Source of the DNA: an uncultured Eubacteriaceae bacterium
GTDB taxonomy: Bacteria; Bacillota; Clostridia; Oscillospirales; Acutalibacteraceae
Assembly: GCA_937905915.1 (NCBI GenBank)
Contig: CALCVR010000147.1
Span: 1-11,117 of the forward strand
DNA: 11,117 nt
Reading direction: 5' to 3'
Part shown: positions 5,024 to 11,117 of the stretch, piece by piece
Numbering within the stretch: position 1 is the stretch's first letter
How the letters are laid out: each line of letters starts with the position of its first letter
Program-made: the position numbers and the translations under genes
Notes under the pieces: generated by a model
Told to the model about the DNA's origin: nothing
Seen by the model: only the letters and a program-made list of their open reading frames with translations
Database searches by the model: none

Positions 5024-5908
5024 TTGCAGTTTATTGAGTCCATCTTCTCTACCCCGCTGGGATTTGTCATGCGCTGGTTCTTTGAGCTAGTGGGAAATTT
5101 CCCGGTTGCGCTGATTTTATTTACCCTTCTAAGCCGTTTGATTCTGTTGCCCCTTACCATTAAGCAACAGCGTACCAGCGCCAAAACGGCGTTGCTGCAG
5201 CCCAAAATCAGAGCCATCCAGGAAAAATATAAAAATAACAAACAAAAAATGTCTGAGGAGATCAACCGGCTTTATGCTCAGGAAAAGGTCAGCCCCATGG
5301 GCGGCTGCCTTCCACTCATTATCCAGATGGTAATTATGTACGGCCTGATCTTCGTTATTTATAAACCGCTTACTTATATTCTGCGTGTGCCTGCCGATGT
5401 CATCAATCAGGCGGCCAGCGCCATACAGACAACCGGCCTTTACTCAGAGATCGAGATTGTCCACCAGGCGGCCAACGCCATTGGCGCGGTGCCGGAGCTT
5501 GCTAATTACGGCATTGAAAGCCTTAACTTTAATTTGTTTGGCGTGATCGATCTTTCAGCTACTCCTGGAATCGGAGACCCGAGCCTTTTGTGGATCATCC
5601 CTATTTCGTCGGGCCTGTTTCAGATTTTGAGCATCCGGGTCAACAACTACTTCCAGAAGAAAAACGGTATGCCGGTTATGAAGAGCATGCTCATGAATTG
5701 GGTTATGCCCTTGATGTTTGTGTGGATTGCCTTCTCAGTGCCGGCCGGTGTCGGTTTCTATTGGGCTTGCGGTTCCTTGATTGCGGTGCTCCAATCTATT
5801 TTTATGTCCACAGTGTACAGCCCAGCCCGAATCAATGCGCGGTCGGAGTACCGTCACGCTAAGAAACGGCTTGAGAATGAAGCAAAAAGAAAAAATTCGC
5901 GCGGATAA
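5024..5908 (+). CDS. yidC: Membrane protein insertase YidC/Oxa1 family
   Basis: YidC inserts and folds membrane proteins, alone or with SecYEG. The 294-residue product is the Gram-positive type without the large periplasmic domain. The first conserved membrane segment (about 25-45) carries Arg38, the positive residue of the hydrophilic groove. A cytoplasmic charged hairpin follows (about 48-90, IKQQRTSAKTALLQPKIRAI). The next segment contains GCLPLIIQMVIMYGL (94-108), and later segments lie at about 186-205, 225-240 and 243-263. A basic tail (HAKKRLENEAKRKNSRG) ends the protein. No lipoprotein signal with a lipobox cysteine is visible, unlike Bacillus SpoIIIJ. The external stretch at about 120-185 is relatively long. 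Translation starts at TTG 5024, with GGAGGA 7 bases upstream; the nearby ATG at 5017 is out of frame. Confidence 0.94.
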   Translation: MQFIESIFSTPLGFVMRWFFELVGNFPVALILFTLLSRLILLPLTIKQQRTSAKTALLQPKIRAIQEKYKNNKQKMSEEINRLYAQEKVSPMGGCLPLIIQMVIMYGLIFVIYKPLTYILRVPADVINQAASAIQTTGLYSEIEIVHQAANAIGAVPELANYGIESLNFNLFGVIDLSATPGIGDPSLLWIIPISSGLFQILSIRVNNYFQKKNGMPVMKSMLMNWVMPLMFVWIAFSVPAGVGFYWACGSLIAVLQSIFMSTVYSPARINARSEYRHAKKRLENEAKRKNSRG

Positions 5909-5960
5909 ACAAAGCGGCTTTTTGATTCCCGCGATTTTAAATTATGGAGGTGTATGATCG

Positions 5961-6779
5961 GTGAAAGAAGCCATTGGGACAGGCGCAACCGTCGATGCGG
6001 CATTGGATGCGGCCTGCCAGGCAATAGGACTCAGCCGAGATCAAGTGGAATTTGAAATTTTAGAGATGCCGGTAAAAAAGACATTTGGTTTATTTGGCGG
6101 CGCGCCGGCAAAAGTGCGCGTTTTTGTGGAGGATTCCCCAGCGCAGAAAGCGCTTACTTATCTACAGGGACTGTTTGATGCCATCGGTATCCAGCAACCG
6201 GAAGCGGCCATTGAAGAGGGGGAAGGTTGCGCTACCATCACCCTGGATGGCGAAGACGTGGGATTTCTCATCGGCCGCCGGGGAGAAACATTGGATGCCC
6301 TTCAGTACCTGGCTAGCTTAGTGGCCAACCGTGGTGCAGAGCAGTACTACCGCATCACCTTAAATTCCGGTAATTACCGGGAGAAAAGGGAAAAGACCCT
6401 GTCCTCTTTGGCTCGGAGAATGGCGATCTCGGCAGTGCGCACCGGCCGCAAGACCTCTCTGGAGCCTATGAATCCCTATGAACGTCGTATTATCCATACT
6501 GCGGTGCAGGCGGTACGGGGCGCTACTTCCTGGAGCGAAGGGGAGGAGCCCAATCGACATGTGGTCATCGGCCCGGATAAAACGGTAAAACCCCAGTCAA
6601 ATGGGGGCCGTCCTCCTAGAAGAGGCGGATCTGGACGCCGCGGAGGCCGTCCTTCTGGGGATCGGCGTCCAGCAGCTCCAACCTCAGTATCCAATAAGGA
6701 GCCCCAAAAGATCAAGCCGGAAGTACCGCTTTACGGCAAGATTGATCCTAAGGATTACTCTGGGTCGGATGGGGAATAA
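5961..6779 (+). CDS. khpB: RNA-binding protein KhpB (Jag/EloR)
   Basis: KhpB (Jag, EloR) is an RNA-binding protein that, with KhpA, affects cell elongation and division in several Firmicutes. The 272-residue product has a Jag_N domain at about 1-55 (MKEAIGTGATVDAALDAA; MPVKKTFGLFGG). A KH domain follows at about 85-135, with the loop IGRRG at 104-108 and ETLDALQYLASLVAN. An R3H domain lies at about 140-205 and includes NPYERRIIHTAVQ, with the R-xxx-H signature at Arg175/His179. After residue 210 comes a basic Arg/Gly/Pro tail containing RGG-like units (GGRPPRRGGSGRRGG), which probably adds RNA affinity and is longer than in many homologues. Translation starts at GTG 5961, after GGAGG about 10 bases upstream. 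It is the last gene before a strong terminator. Confidence 0.94.
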   Translation: MKEAIGTGATVDAALDAACQAIGLSRDQVEFEILEMPVKKTFGLFGGAPAKVRVFVEDSPAQKALTYLQGLFDAIGIQQPEAAIEEGEGCATITLDGEDVGFLIGRRGETLDALQYLASLVANRGAEQYYRITLNSGNYREKREKTLSSLARRMAISAVRTGRKTSLEPMNPYERRIIHTAVQAVRGATSWSEGEEPNRHVVIGPDKTVKPQSNGGRPPRRGGSGRRGGRPSGDRRPAAPTSVSNKEPQKIKPEVPLYGKIDPKDYSGSDGE

Positions 6780-6810
6780 AGAAGTATTCCTATTTTAGCA
6801 GCTGTGATCA

Positions 6811-6849
6811 AAAGGAGCCTTTGGCAGATGCGCCATTGGCTCCTTTTTT
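6811..6849 (+). terminator. Intrinsic terminator after khpB
   Basis: AAGGAGCC (6812-6819) pairs with GGCTCCTT (6838-6845), an inner TGGC/GCCA helix adds four more pairs across a small internal loop, and six T end at 6849. It closes the rpmH-to-khpB transcription unit. Confidence 0.85.
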
Positions 6850-6881
6850 CGTGGCCTTTTGAAGAAGAAAAACGTCCGGTC

Positions 6882-6910
6882 TAGTCAAAATGAGGGAGAT
6901 AGGGTATAAT
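6882..6910 (+). promoter_or_regulatory. mnmE: Promoter of the mnmE-GNAT-mnmG unit
   Basis: A perfect TATAAT lies at 6905-6910. TAGTCA at 6882-6887 (four of six consensus bases) stands 17 bases before it. The promoter lies directly after the khpB terminator and about 65 bases before the mnmE ATG, so the placement supports a separate transcription unit. Confidence 0.6.
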
Positions 6911-6975
6911 AAAACCTATCGGATTTTTTAGAGAGAAATAGGCCATTGCCGCCAAACGAGGAGGAAGTCGCTGCT

Positions 6976-8340
6976 ATGTCAACCACCATTGCCGCTATCG
7001 CCACGCCTCAAGGAGCTGGAGGGATTGGGATCGTCCGCATCTCTGGGCCGGAAGCCCAGGAAGTGGCGGATAAAGTTTTTCGATCCCCCGGGAAAAAGGA
7101 AATCCGGGATACCGCTGGATACCAGGCTCTTTATGGGCACGTTTATGAAGGAGACTCCCTAGTGGATGAGGCCATAGCACTGGTGTTCCGGGCTCCTCGC
7201 AGCTATACAGGGGAGGACGTAGTGGAATTATCCTGCCACGGCGGCATGTATGTACTGAGGAGGGTATTATCGGCAGTTCTTTCGGCTGGAGCAGTTGCGG
7301 CAGCGCCTGGTGAATTTACCAAGCGGGCTTTTTTAAACGGGAAAATGTCCTTGACCCAGGCTGAATCGGTGATGGATATCATCGGCGCCCAGGGAAAACA
7401 GGCGGCGGTGGCAGCATTGTCCGCCAGAGAAGGAGTGTTGGGCAAGCGCATCCAGGGGATTACCCATCGGTTGGTAGAACTGGCCGCCCATTTGTCGGCC
7501 TATATCGACTATCCGGAAGACGACATTCCAGAATTGCAGCTTGGGCAATTGATGCAATCCCTTGAGGGGATTTTAAAGGAACTTCAGCATCTTTTGGATA
7601 CCTACGACGCCGGCAAGATGCTGCGGGAAGGGGTGGACACCGTCATTGTGGGACGCCCCAATGTGGGGAAGTCCACCTTGATGAATCTGCTGTCCGGTAT
7701 GGAACGCTCCATTGTGACCCATATCCCCGGCACTACCCGGGATGTGGTGGAGGAGACGGTGCAATTAGGGGACGTCATGCTGCGTCTGGCCGATACGGCC
7801 GGACTACACCAAACCGATGATCCTGTGGAGTCCATCGGCATTGAAATGGCCCGCAGCCGTTTGGAAACGGCGGGATTGGTGTTGGCGGTTTTTGACGCAT
7901 CCCAAAATTTGGAAAACGAAGACGAGCTCCTTTTGAAAAAGCTGAACGGCCGTCCAGCCGTGGCGGTCATCAATAAAACCGACCTTTCTTCCAACATTGA
8001 CGAATGTCTTGTCCGCAAGCATGTGCCTTATGTGGTGACCATCTCGGCCAAGCAGGGAAAAGGGATAGAACAGTTAAAAGAAGCGGTGCGCTCTGTTTTA
8101 GGGACAGATGCGTGGGATCCCTCGGCCGGCGTGCTGGCCAACGAACGCCAGCGTGATTGCGTGCGGAAGGCGCAGGAAGCTGTCAAAGAGGCGCTGGATG
8201 CCGCCCGGATGGGCATGACCTACGACGCGGTGTCGGTGTCGGTGGAAGGAGCCATTGACATCCTATTGCAGCTGACAGGGGAACGGGCTACTGAAGCCGT
8301 GGTCAACCAGGTGTTTGCCCGGTTCTGTGTGGGAAAATAG
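6976..8340 (+). CDS. mnmE: tRNA uridine-5-carboxymethylaminomethyl modification GTPase MnmE
   Basis: MnmE forms a complex with MnmG that modifies the wobble uridine (U34) of a set of tRNAs, using a one-carbon tetrahydrofolate derivative, FAD and GTP hydrolysis. The 454-residue product has the N-terminal folate-binding domain (TIAAIATPQGAGGIGIVRIS start; PGEFTKRAFLNGK at 111-123) and a helical domain. The inserted G domain carries G1 GRPNVGKS (226-233), GTTRD (252-256), G3 DTAG (273-276), G4 NKTD (333-336) and SAK (357-359). The C-terminus is CVGK, with the conserved Cys451 of the family's C-x-GK ending. The ATG at 6976 is preferred over an in-frame TTG at 6946: homologues start here and GAGGAGG lies 11 bases upstream. 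The GNAT gene follows after 36 bases. Confidence 0.97.
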   Translation: MSTTIAAIATPQGAGGIGIVRISGPEAQEVADKVFRSPGKKEIRDTAGYQALYGHVYEGDSLVDEAIALVFRAPRSYTGEDVVELSCHGGMYVLRRVLSAVLSAGAVAAAPGEFTKRAFLNGKMSLTQAESVMDIIGAQGKQAAVAALSAREGVLGKRIQGITHRLVELAAHLSAYIDYPEDDIPELQLGQLMQSLEGILKELQHLLDTYDAGKMLREGVDTVIVGRPNVGKSTLMNLLSGMERSIVTHIPGTTRDVVEETVQLGDVMLRLADTAGLHQTDDPVESIGIEMARSRLETAGLVLAVFDASQNLENEDELLLKKLNGRPAVAVINKTDLSSNIDECLVRKHVPYVVTISAKQGKGIEQLKEAVRSVLGTDAWDPSAGVLANERQRDCVRKAQEAVKEALDAARMGMTYDAVSVSVEGAIDILLQLTGERATEAVVNQVFARFCVGK

Positions 8341-8376
8341 TAGGGCTTTTCAAGTTTTTAGATAGGAGAAAACACG

Positions 8377-8919
8377 ATGGCTTTAAAAAGAATAAAACTC
8401 AAAGAGATCTATCCATTCTTGCGCCGGGATTTCCCGCCCATTGAGCGTCCGCCCCGGCATATTTTTTATAACCGTGTAAAGAGCGGGCTTTGGGAATGTA
8501 CTGCCCTAAAAGGGGAAGACGGTACGATCCAAGCCTATGCCGTTACAGCCGCGGGGGATGTTTCAGTGGTGCTTTATTTGGCAGTCAATCCGGCCATCCG
8601 CAGCCAGGGAATCGGCGGCAAGATGCTGGGCCTTTTAAGGGAGCGCTACGGGGACGGTATTTTGGTAGAGGTGGAAAAGGTGGAGGAAACCGACAACGCT
8701 TTCCAGAAGCATCAGCGCCAGCGCCGCATTGACTTTTACAAACGGCATGGATTTGAGATGCTGCCAGTGCGGTATTGGCTGTTTGGCATCGGGATGCATT
8801 TGATGTTCTGCGGGGAAAATCCTCCGGCTGCCGGCGAGATTGAGGGAATTATGTGCCGGGCTTATGGAGTCCGCCCCGGATCCAGGGGATCAAAATGCTA
8901 CAGATGCATTGCGAAATAA
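8377..8919 (+). CDS. GNAT-family N-acetyltransferase, substrate unknown
   Basis: The 180-residue product has a GNAT fold. Its acetyl-CoA-binding motif A is the strand VVLYLAVNPAIRSQGIGGKM (about 63-82), with the R/Q-xxGxG/A pattern at residues 75-80, then the helix LGLLRERYG. A later IDFYKRHGFEMLPVRYWL segment (about 118-134) is the usual C-terminal GNAT strand-helix unit. After about residue 146 an extra tail of some 35 residues contains three cysteines (160, 174, 177), and I see no domain there. The ATG at 8377 has AGGAGA upstream. Placement between mnmE and mnmG, with only 16 bases to the mnmG start, indicates co-transcription; whether it acts on tRNA, a protein or a small molecule is unknown. 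The substrate cannot be told from motif A. Confidence 0.85.
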   Translation: MALKRIKLKEIYPFLRRDFPPIERPPRHIFYNRVKSGLWECTALKGEDGTIQAYAVTAAGDVSVVLYLAVNPAIRSQGIGGKMLGLLRERYGDGILVEVEKVEETDNAFQKHQRQRRIDFYKRHGFEMLPVRYWLFGIGMHLMFCGENPPAAGEIEGIMCRAYGVRPGSRGSKCYRCIAK

Positions 8920-8935
8920 TGGAGGTTGTGTTTGG

Positions 8936-10840
8936 ATGCAGGAGTATGACGCAGGTCGGTATGATGTAGTGGTTGTAGGAGCGGGTCACGCAGGCATTGA
9001 AGCGGGGCTGGCTTCGGCTAGATTGGGATGTTCTACATGTGTCTTTACCATCAATATGGATTGGGTGGGCAATATGCCTTGTAATCCCTCCATTGGTGGG
9101 ACGGCCAAGGGACATCTTGTCCGGGAGATTGACGCCCTGGGAGGCGAGATGGGCAAGGCAGCCGACGCCTGTTTTTTGCAAAGCCGGATGCTCAACCGGG
9201 GGAAAGGACCTGCTGTCCACAGCCTGCGTGCCCAGATCGACCGGCGGGAATACGCCGGCTGGATGAAACATCGGCTGGAGGTCACGCCAAACCTGGATTT
9301 AAAACAGGCGGAACTCATTGACCTGCGCCGTCTAGACGACGGCAGTTGGCAGGTGGTTACAAAGTTGGGAGCGGCCTATGCCTGCAAGGCGGTTATCATT
9401 GCTACCGGGACTTTTTTAGGAGGACGGATTTTTGTGGGAGAAGCGTCCTGGGACGGAGGCCCGGACGGCATGTTCCCATCCACGGAGCTTAGCATTGCCC
9501 TGAAGAAATTGGGCGTATCCCTGCGCCGGTTTAAGACGGGTACCCCTGCCCGCGTCCATCGGGCAAGCGTGGATCTGGATCAAATGGAGGCCCAGCCGGG
9601 GGAGGATCCTGTGGCGCCCTTTTCCTTTGAAACCGAGCATCCAGGGCCTAACCGGGTGCTGTGCCATATCACCTGGACCAATGAGCAGACCAAACAGGTT
9701 ATTTTGGAGAATCTCCATCGATCCCCGTTATACGGCGGCAAGATCGAGGGGATCGGCCCCCGCTACTGCCCTTCTATTGAGGATAAAATCGTCCGGTTTT
9801 CCGATAAACCCCGTCACCAGATTTTTGTGGAACCCTGTGGCCTCAACACCGAGGAACTTTACTTACAAGGCATGTCCTCTTCCTTGCCGGAGGAGGTGCA
9901 GCTGAAATTTTTGCGCACCGTCAAAGGACTGGAGCATGTCAAGATCATGCGTACCGCCTATGCCATTGAATACGACTGTGTGGATCCCTTGCAGCTGCGG
10001 CCTACTCTAGAGTTCCTTGATTTCCCTGGCCTTTATGGGGCCGGGCAGTTTAACGGTTCTTCCGGCTACGAGGAGGCCGCCGCCCAAGGATTAGTGGCCG
10101 GCGTCAACGCTGCTTTGAAGATTCAAAACCGTCCTCCTATGGTGCTGGACCGGGCCAGTTCTTATATCGGCACCCTCATTGACGATTTGGTGACAAAGGG
10201 TTGTTCCGACCCTTACCGCATGATGACTTCCCGGTCGGAGTATCGGTTGGTGCTGCGGCAGGACAACGCCGATCAACGCCTTACTCCCATTGGTCATGAT
10301 ATCGGTTTGATCTCAGAGGAGCGTTGGCAAAAATTTCAACAGAAGCAGGCCCGCAGGGAAGAGGAATTAAAGCGCATCCGAAGCACGGTTATTGCTCCCA
10401 CAGAGCAGGTCAATCAATTGCTTGTTTCACATGAAACATCCCCGCTTGTGACCGGGGTGCATTTGGATGATTTATTAAAACGTCCTCAGTTGACCTATGA
10501 GGTACTAAAGCCGGTGGATACCACCCGTCCAGACGACCTTCCCTTAGACGTGCAGGAGCTGTGCCAAGTGGAGGTTAAATACGAGGGGTACATCCGCCGG
10601 CAGCAAAGCCAAATCGACGAGATGAGACGTTTGGAGTGCAAAATTCTGCCGGACGATATGGACTATACCGCCATCGCAGGCCTGCGCCTGGAGGCCCAGG
10701 AGAAGCTGGGGAAAATCCGCCCCCGGTCGGTGGGGCAGGCCTCCCGTATATCAGGGGTATCGCCGGCCGATATTTCTGTACTTCTTATCTGGCTGGAGCA
10801 GCACCACGCGCATGACAAGGCGAAAGACGGGGCAAACTAA
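8936..10840 (+). CDS. mnmG: tRNA uridine-5-carboxymethylaminomethyl modification enzyme MnmG (GidA)
   Basis: MnmG is the FAD- and NADH-dependent partner of MnmE in U34 modification. The 634-residue product has the dinucleotide-binding start YDVVVVGAGHAGIEAGLASA (GxGxxG at 15-20). It also has the conserved NMPCNPSIGGTAKGH (46-60) and the catalytic-region RYCPSIEDK (276-284) within the FAD domain. The second FAD motif is GAGQFNGSSGYEEAAAQG (368-385), and TSRSEYRL (431-438) precedes the C-terminal helical domain. Length is typical. The reading frame is open back to 8840, but the ATG at 8936 is preferred: homologues begin just before the GAGHAG strand and GGAGG lies 10 bases upstream, after the GNAT stop. 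A parS-like 16-mer lies within codons 496-501, in a region that is variable in this family. Confidence 0.97.
   Translation: MQEYDAGRYDVVVVGAGHAGIEAGLASARLGCSTCVFTINMDWVGNMPCNPSIGGTAKGHLVREIDALGGEMGKAADACFLQSRMLNRGKGPAVHSLRAQIDRREYAGWMKHRLEVTPNLDLKQAELIDLRRLDDGSWQVVTKLGAAYACKAVIIATGTFLGGRIFVGEASWDGGPDGMFPSTELSIALKKLGVSLRRFKTGTPARVHRASVDLDQMEAQPGEDPVAPFSFETEHPGPNRVLCHITWTNEQTKQVILENLHRSPLYGGKIEGIGPRYCPSIEDKIVRFSDKPRHQIFVEPCGLNTEELYLQGMSSSLPEEVQLKFLRTVKGLEHVKIMRTAYAIEYDCVDPLQLRPTLEFLDFPGLYGAGQFNGSSGYEEAAAQGLVAGVNAALKIQNRPPMVLDRASSYIGTLIDDLVTKGCSDPYRMMTSRSEYRLVLRQDNADQRLTPIGHDIGLISEERWQKFQQKQARREEELKRIRSTVIAPTEQVNQLLVSHETSPLVTGVHLDDLLKRPQLTYEVLKPVDTTRPDDLPLDVQELCQVEVKYEGYIRRQQSQIDEMRRLECKILPDDMDYTAIAGLRLEAQEKLGKIRPRSVGQASRISGVSPADISVLLIWLEQHHAHDKAKDGAN
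10423..10438. promoter_or_regulatory. parS-like ParB (Spo0J) binding site inside mnmG
   Basis: TGTTTCACATGAAACA differs from the bacterial parS consensus TGTTTCACGTGAAACA at one central position (G to A). parS sites bind ParB/Spo0J, load SMC and organise origin segregation; they cluster near oriC and often lie inside genes. Here the site encodes Leu-Val-Ser-His-Glu-Thr, so coding is not disturbed. The mismatch breaks the central CG, which may weaken binding. Confidence 0.55.
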
Positions 10841-10872
10841 TCCCAACAAAAGTGATTGGGAGGAATTTGTCC

Positions 10873-11097
10873 ATGGTCGCACGAATTTTACACTTTGACG
10901 GCTCTTACAATTCTCAACAGATGGAGGGGGCCCGCAGCGCCTTGCAGGATCTCAGCGCCGTGATGGAAGCCCACTGCGTCCCAGGGGGAGTCCGGGTATC
11001 CTGCGGCAATCGTCTGCCGGTGGAAGTGCTGAAAGACACCGCCGCCCGGACCGGCTGTACGGTCGGTTCGGTGGAGAATTGCAAAAAGATGTATTAA
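10873..11097 (+). CDS. Small protein of unknown function
   Basis: I do not recognise this 74-residue product. The ATG at 10873 has GGGAGGA 8 bases upstream, and the gene lies 32 bases after the mnmG stop on the same strand, so it is likely co-transcribed with mnmG. The frame also contains an earlier GTG at 10852, but that would place the Shine-Dalgarno inside the gene. The protein starts MVARILHFDGSYNSQQMEGA and has a helical-looking middle (ARSALQDLSAVMEAH). It carries four cysteines (35, 44, 62, 70), ending in GCTVGSVENCKKMY. There is no signal peptide or membrane segment. Spaced cysteines could bind a metal or form a redox pair, but nothing proves this. The usual next gene after mnmG is rsmG, so this is an added small gene. 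Confidence 0.7.
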   Translation: MVARILHFDGSYNSQQMEGARSALQDLSAVMEAHCVPGGVRVSCGNRLPVEVLKDTAARTGCTVGSVENCKKMY

Positions 11098-11117
11098 AGG
11101 GAAGCTCGTCGGACACA

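Noticed and set aside
6946..6975. Ten extra N-terminal codons for MnmE from TTG 6946
   Set aside because: The family begins at the MSTTIAAIATPQG segment, and the GAGGAGG ribosome binding site would lie inside the extended gene.

Overview
The window looks like chromosomal DNA of a spore-forming Clostridia member, probably Oscillospiraceae or Ruminococcaceae-like. The evidence is a SpoVT sporulation regulator, Shine-Dalgarno sites of the GGAGG type before nearly every gene, a moderate-to-high GC content, and a single-domain YidC without the long Gram-negative periplasmic domain. This placement is inference from gene content, not a database match. Almost all genes are conserved housekeeping genes. 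I see no defence system, CRISPR array, prophage, transposase gene, tRNA or rRNA.

Layout. Minus strand, read right to left from about 3630: spoVT, then a 330-bp non-coding block of palindromic repeats, then the translation/transcription operon rimP-nusA-ylxR-ylxQ-infB, with infB cut by the left edge. Plus strand, from about 3790 rightward: a possible ~100-nt non-coding RNA cassette with its own promoter and terminator, then rpmH, rnpA, yidD, yidC, khpB (jag), a terminator, then a new promoter and mnmE, a GNAT acetyltransferase gene, mnmG and a 74-codon gene of unknown function. The two blocks diverge from the 3630-3997 intergenic region.

How the genes work together. The minus operon serves ribosome maturation (RimP), transcription elongation and termination (NusA), RNA binding (YlxR, YlxQ) and translation initiation (IF-2). 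The plus operon supplies ribosomal protein L34, the RNase P protein, membrane-protein insertion (YidD, YidC) and the RNA-binding protein KhpB. It then gives the MnmE-MnmG pair that modifies the wobble uridine (U34) of certain tRNAs.

The rpmH-to-mnmG block is the classic origin-proximal block of Firmicutes. However, dnaA and oriC are not next to rpmH here; spoVT and the nusA operon occupy that place. A 16-bp parS-like sequence inside mnmG, one base from the ParB consensus, supports an origin-proximal position.

The less ordinary content is non-coding: the inverted-palindrome repeat block (2765-3090), the candidate RNA cassette (3791-3928), a very stable hairpin in the rimP leader, a terminator-like hairpin between nusA and ylxR, a structured rpmH 3' region, and the parS-like site.
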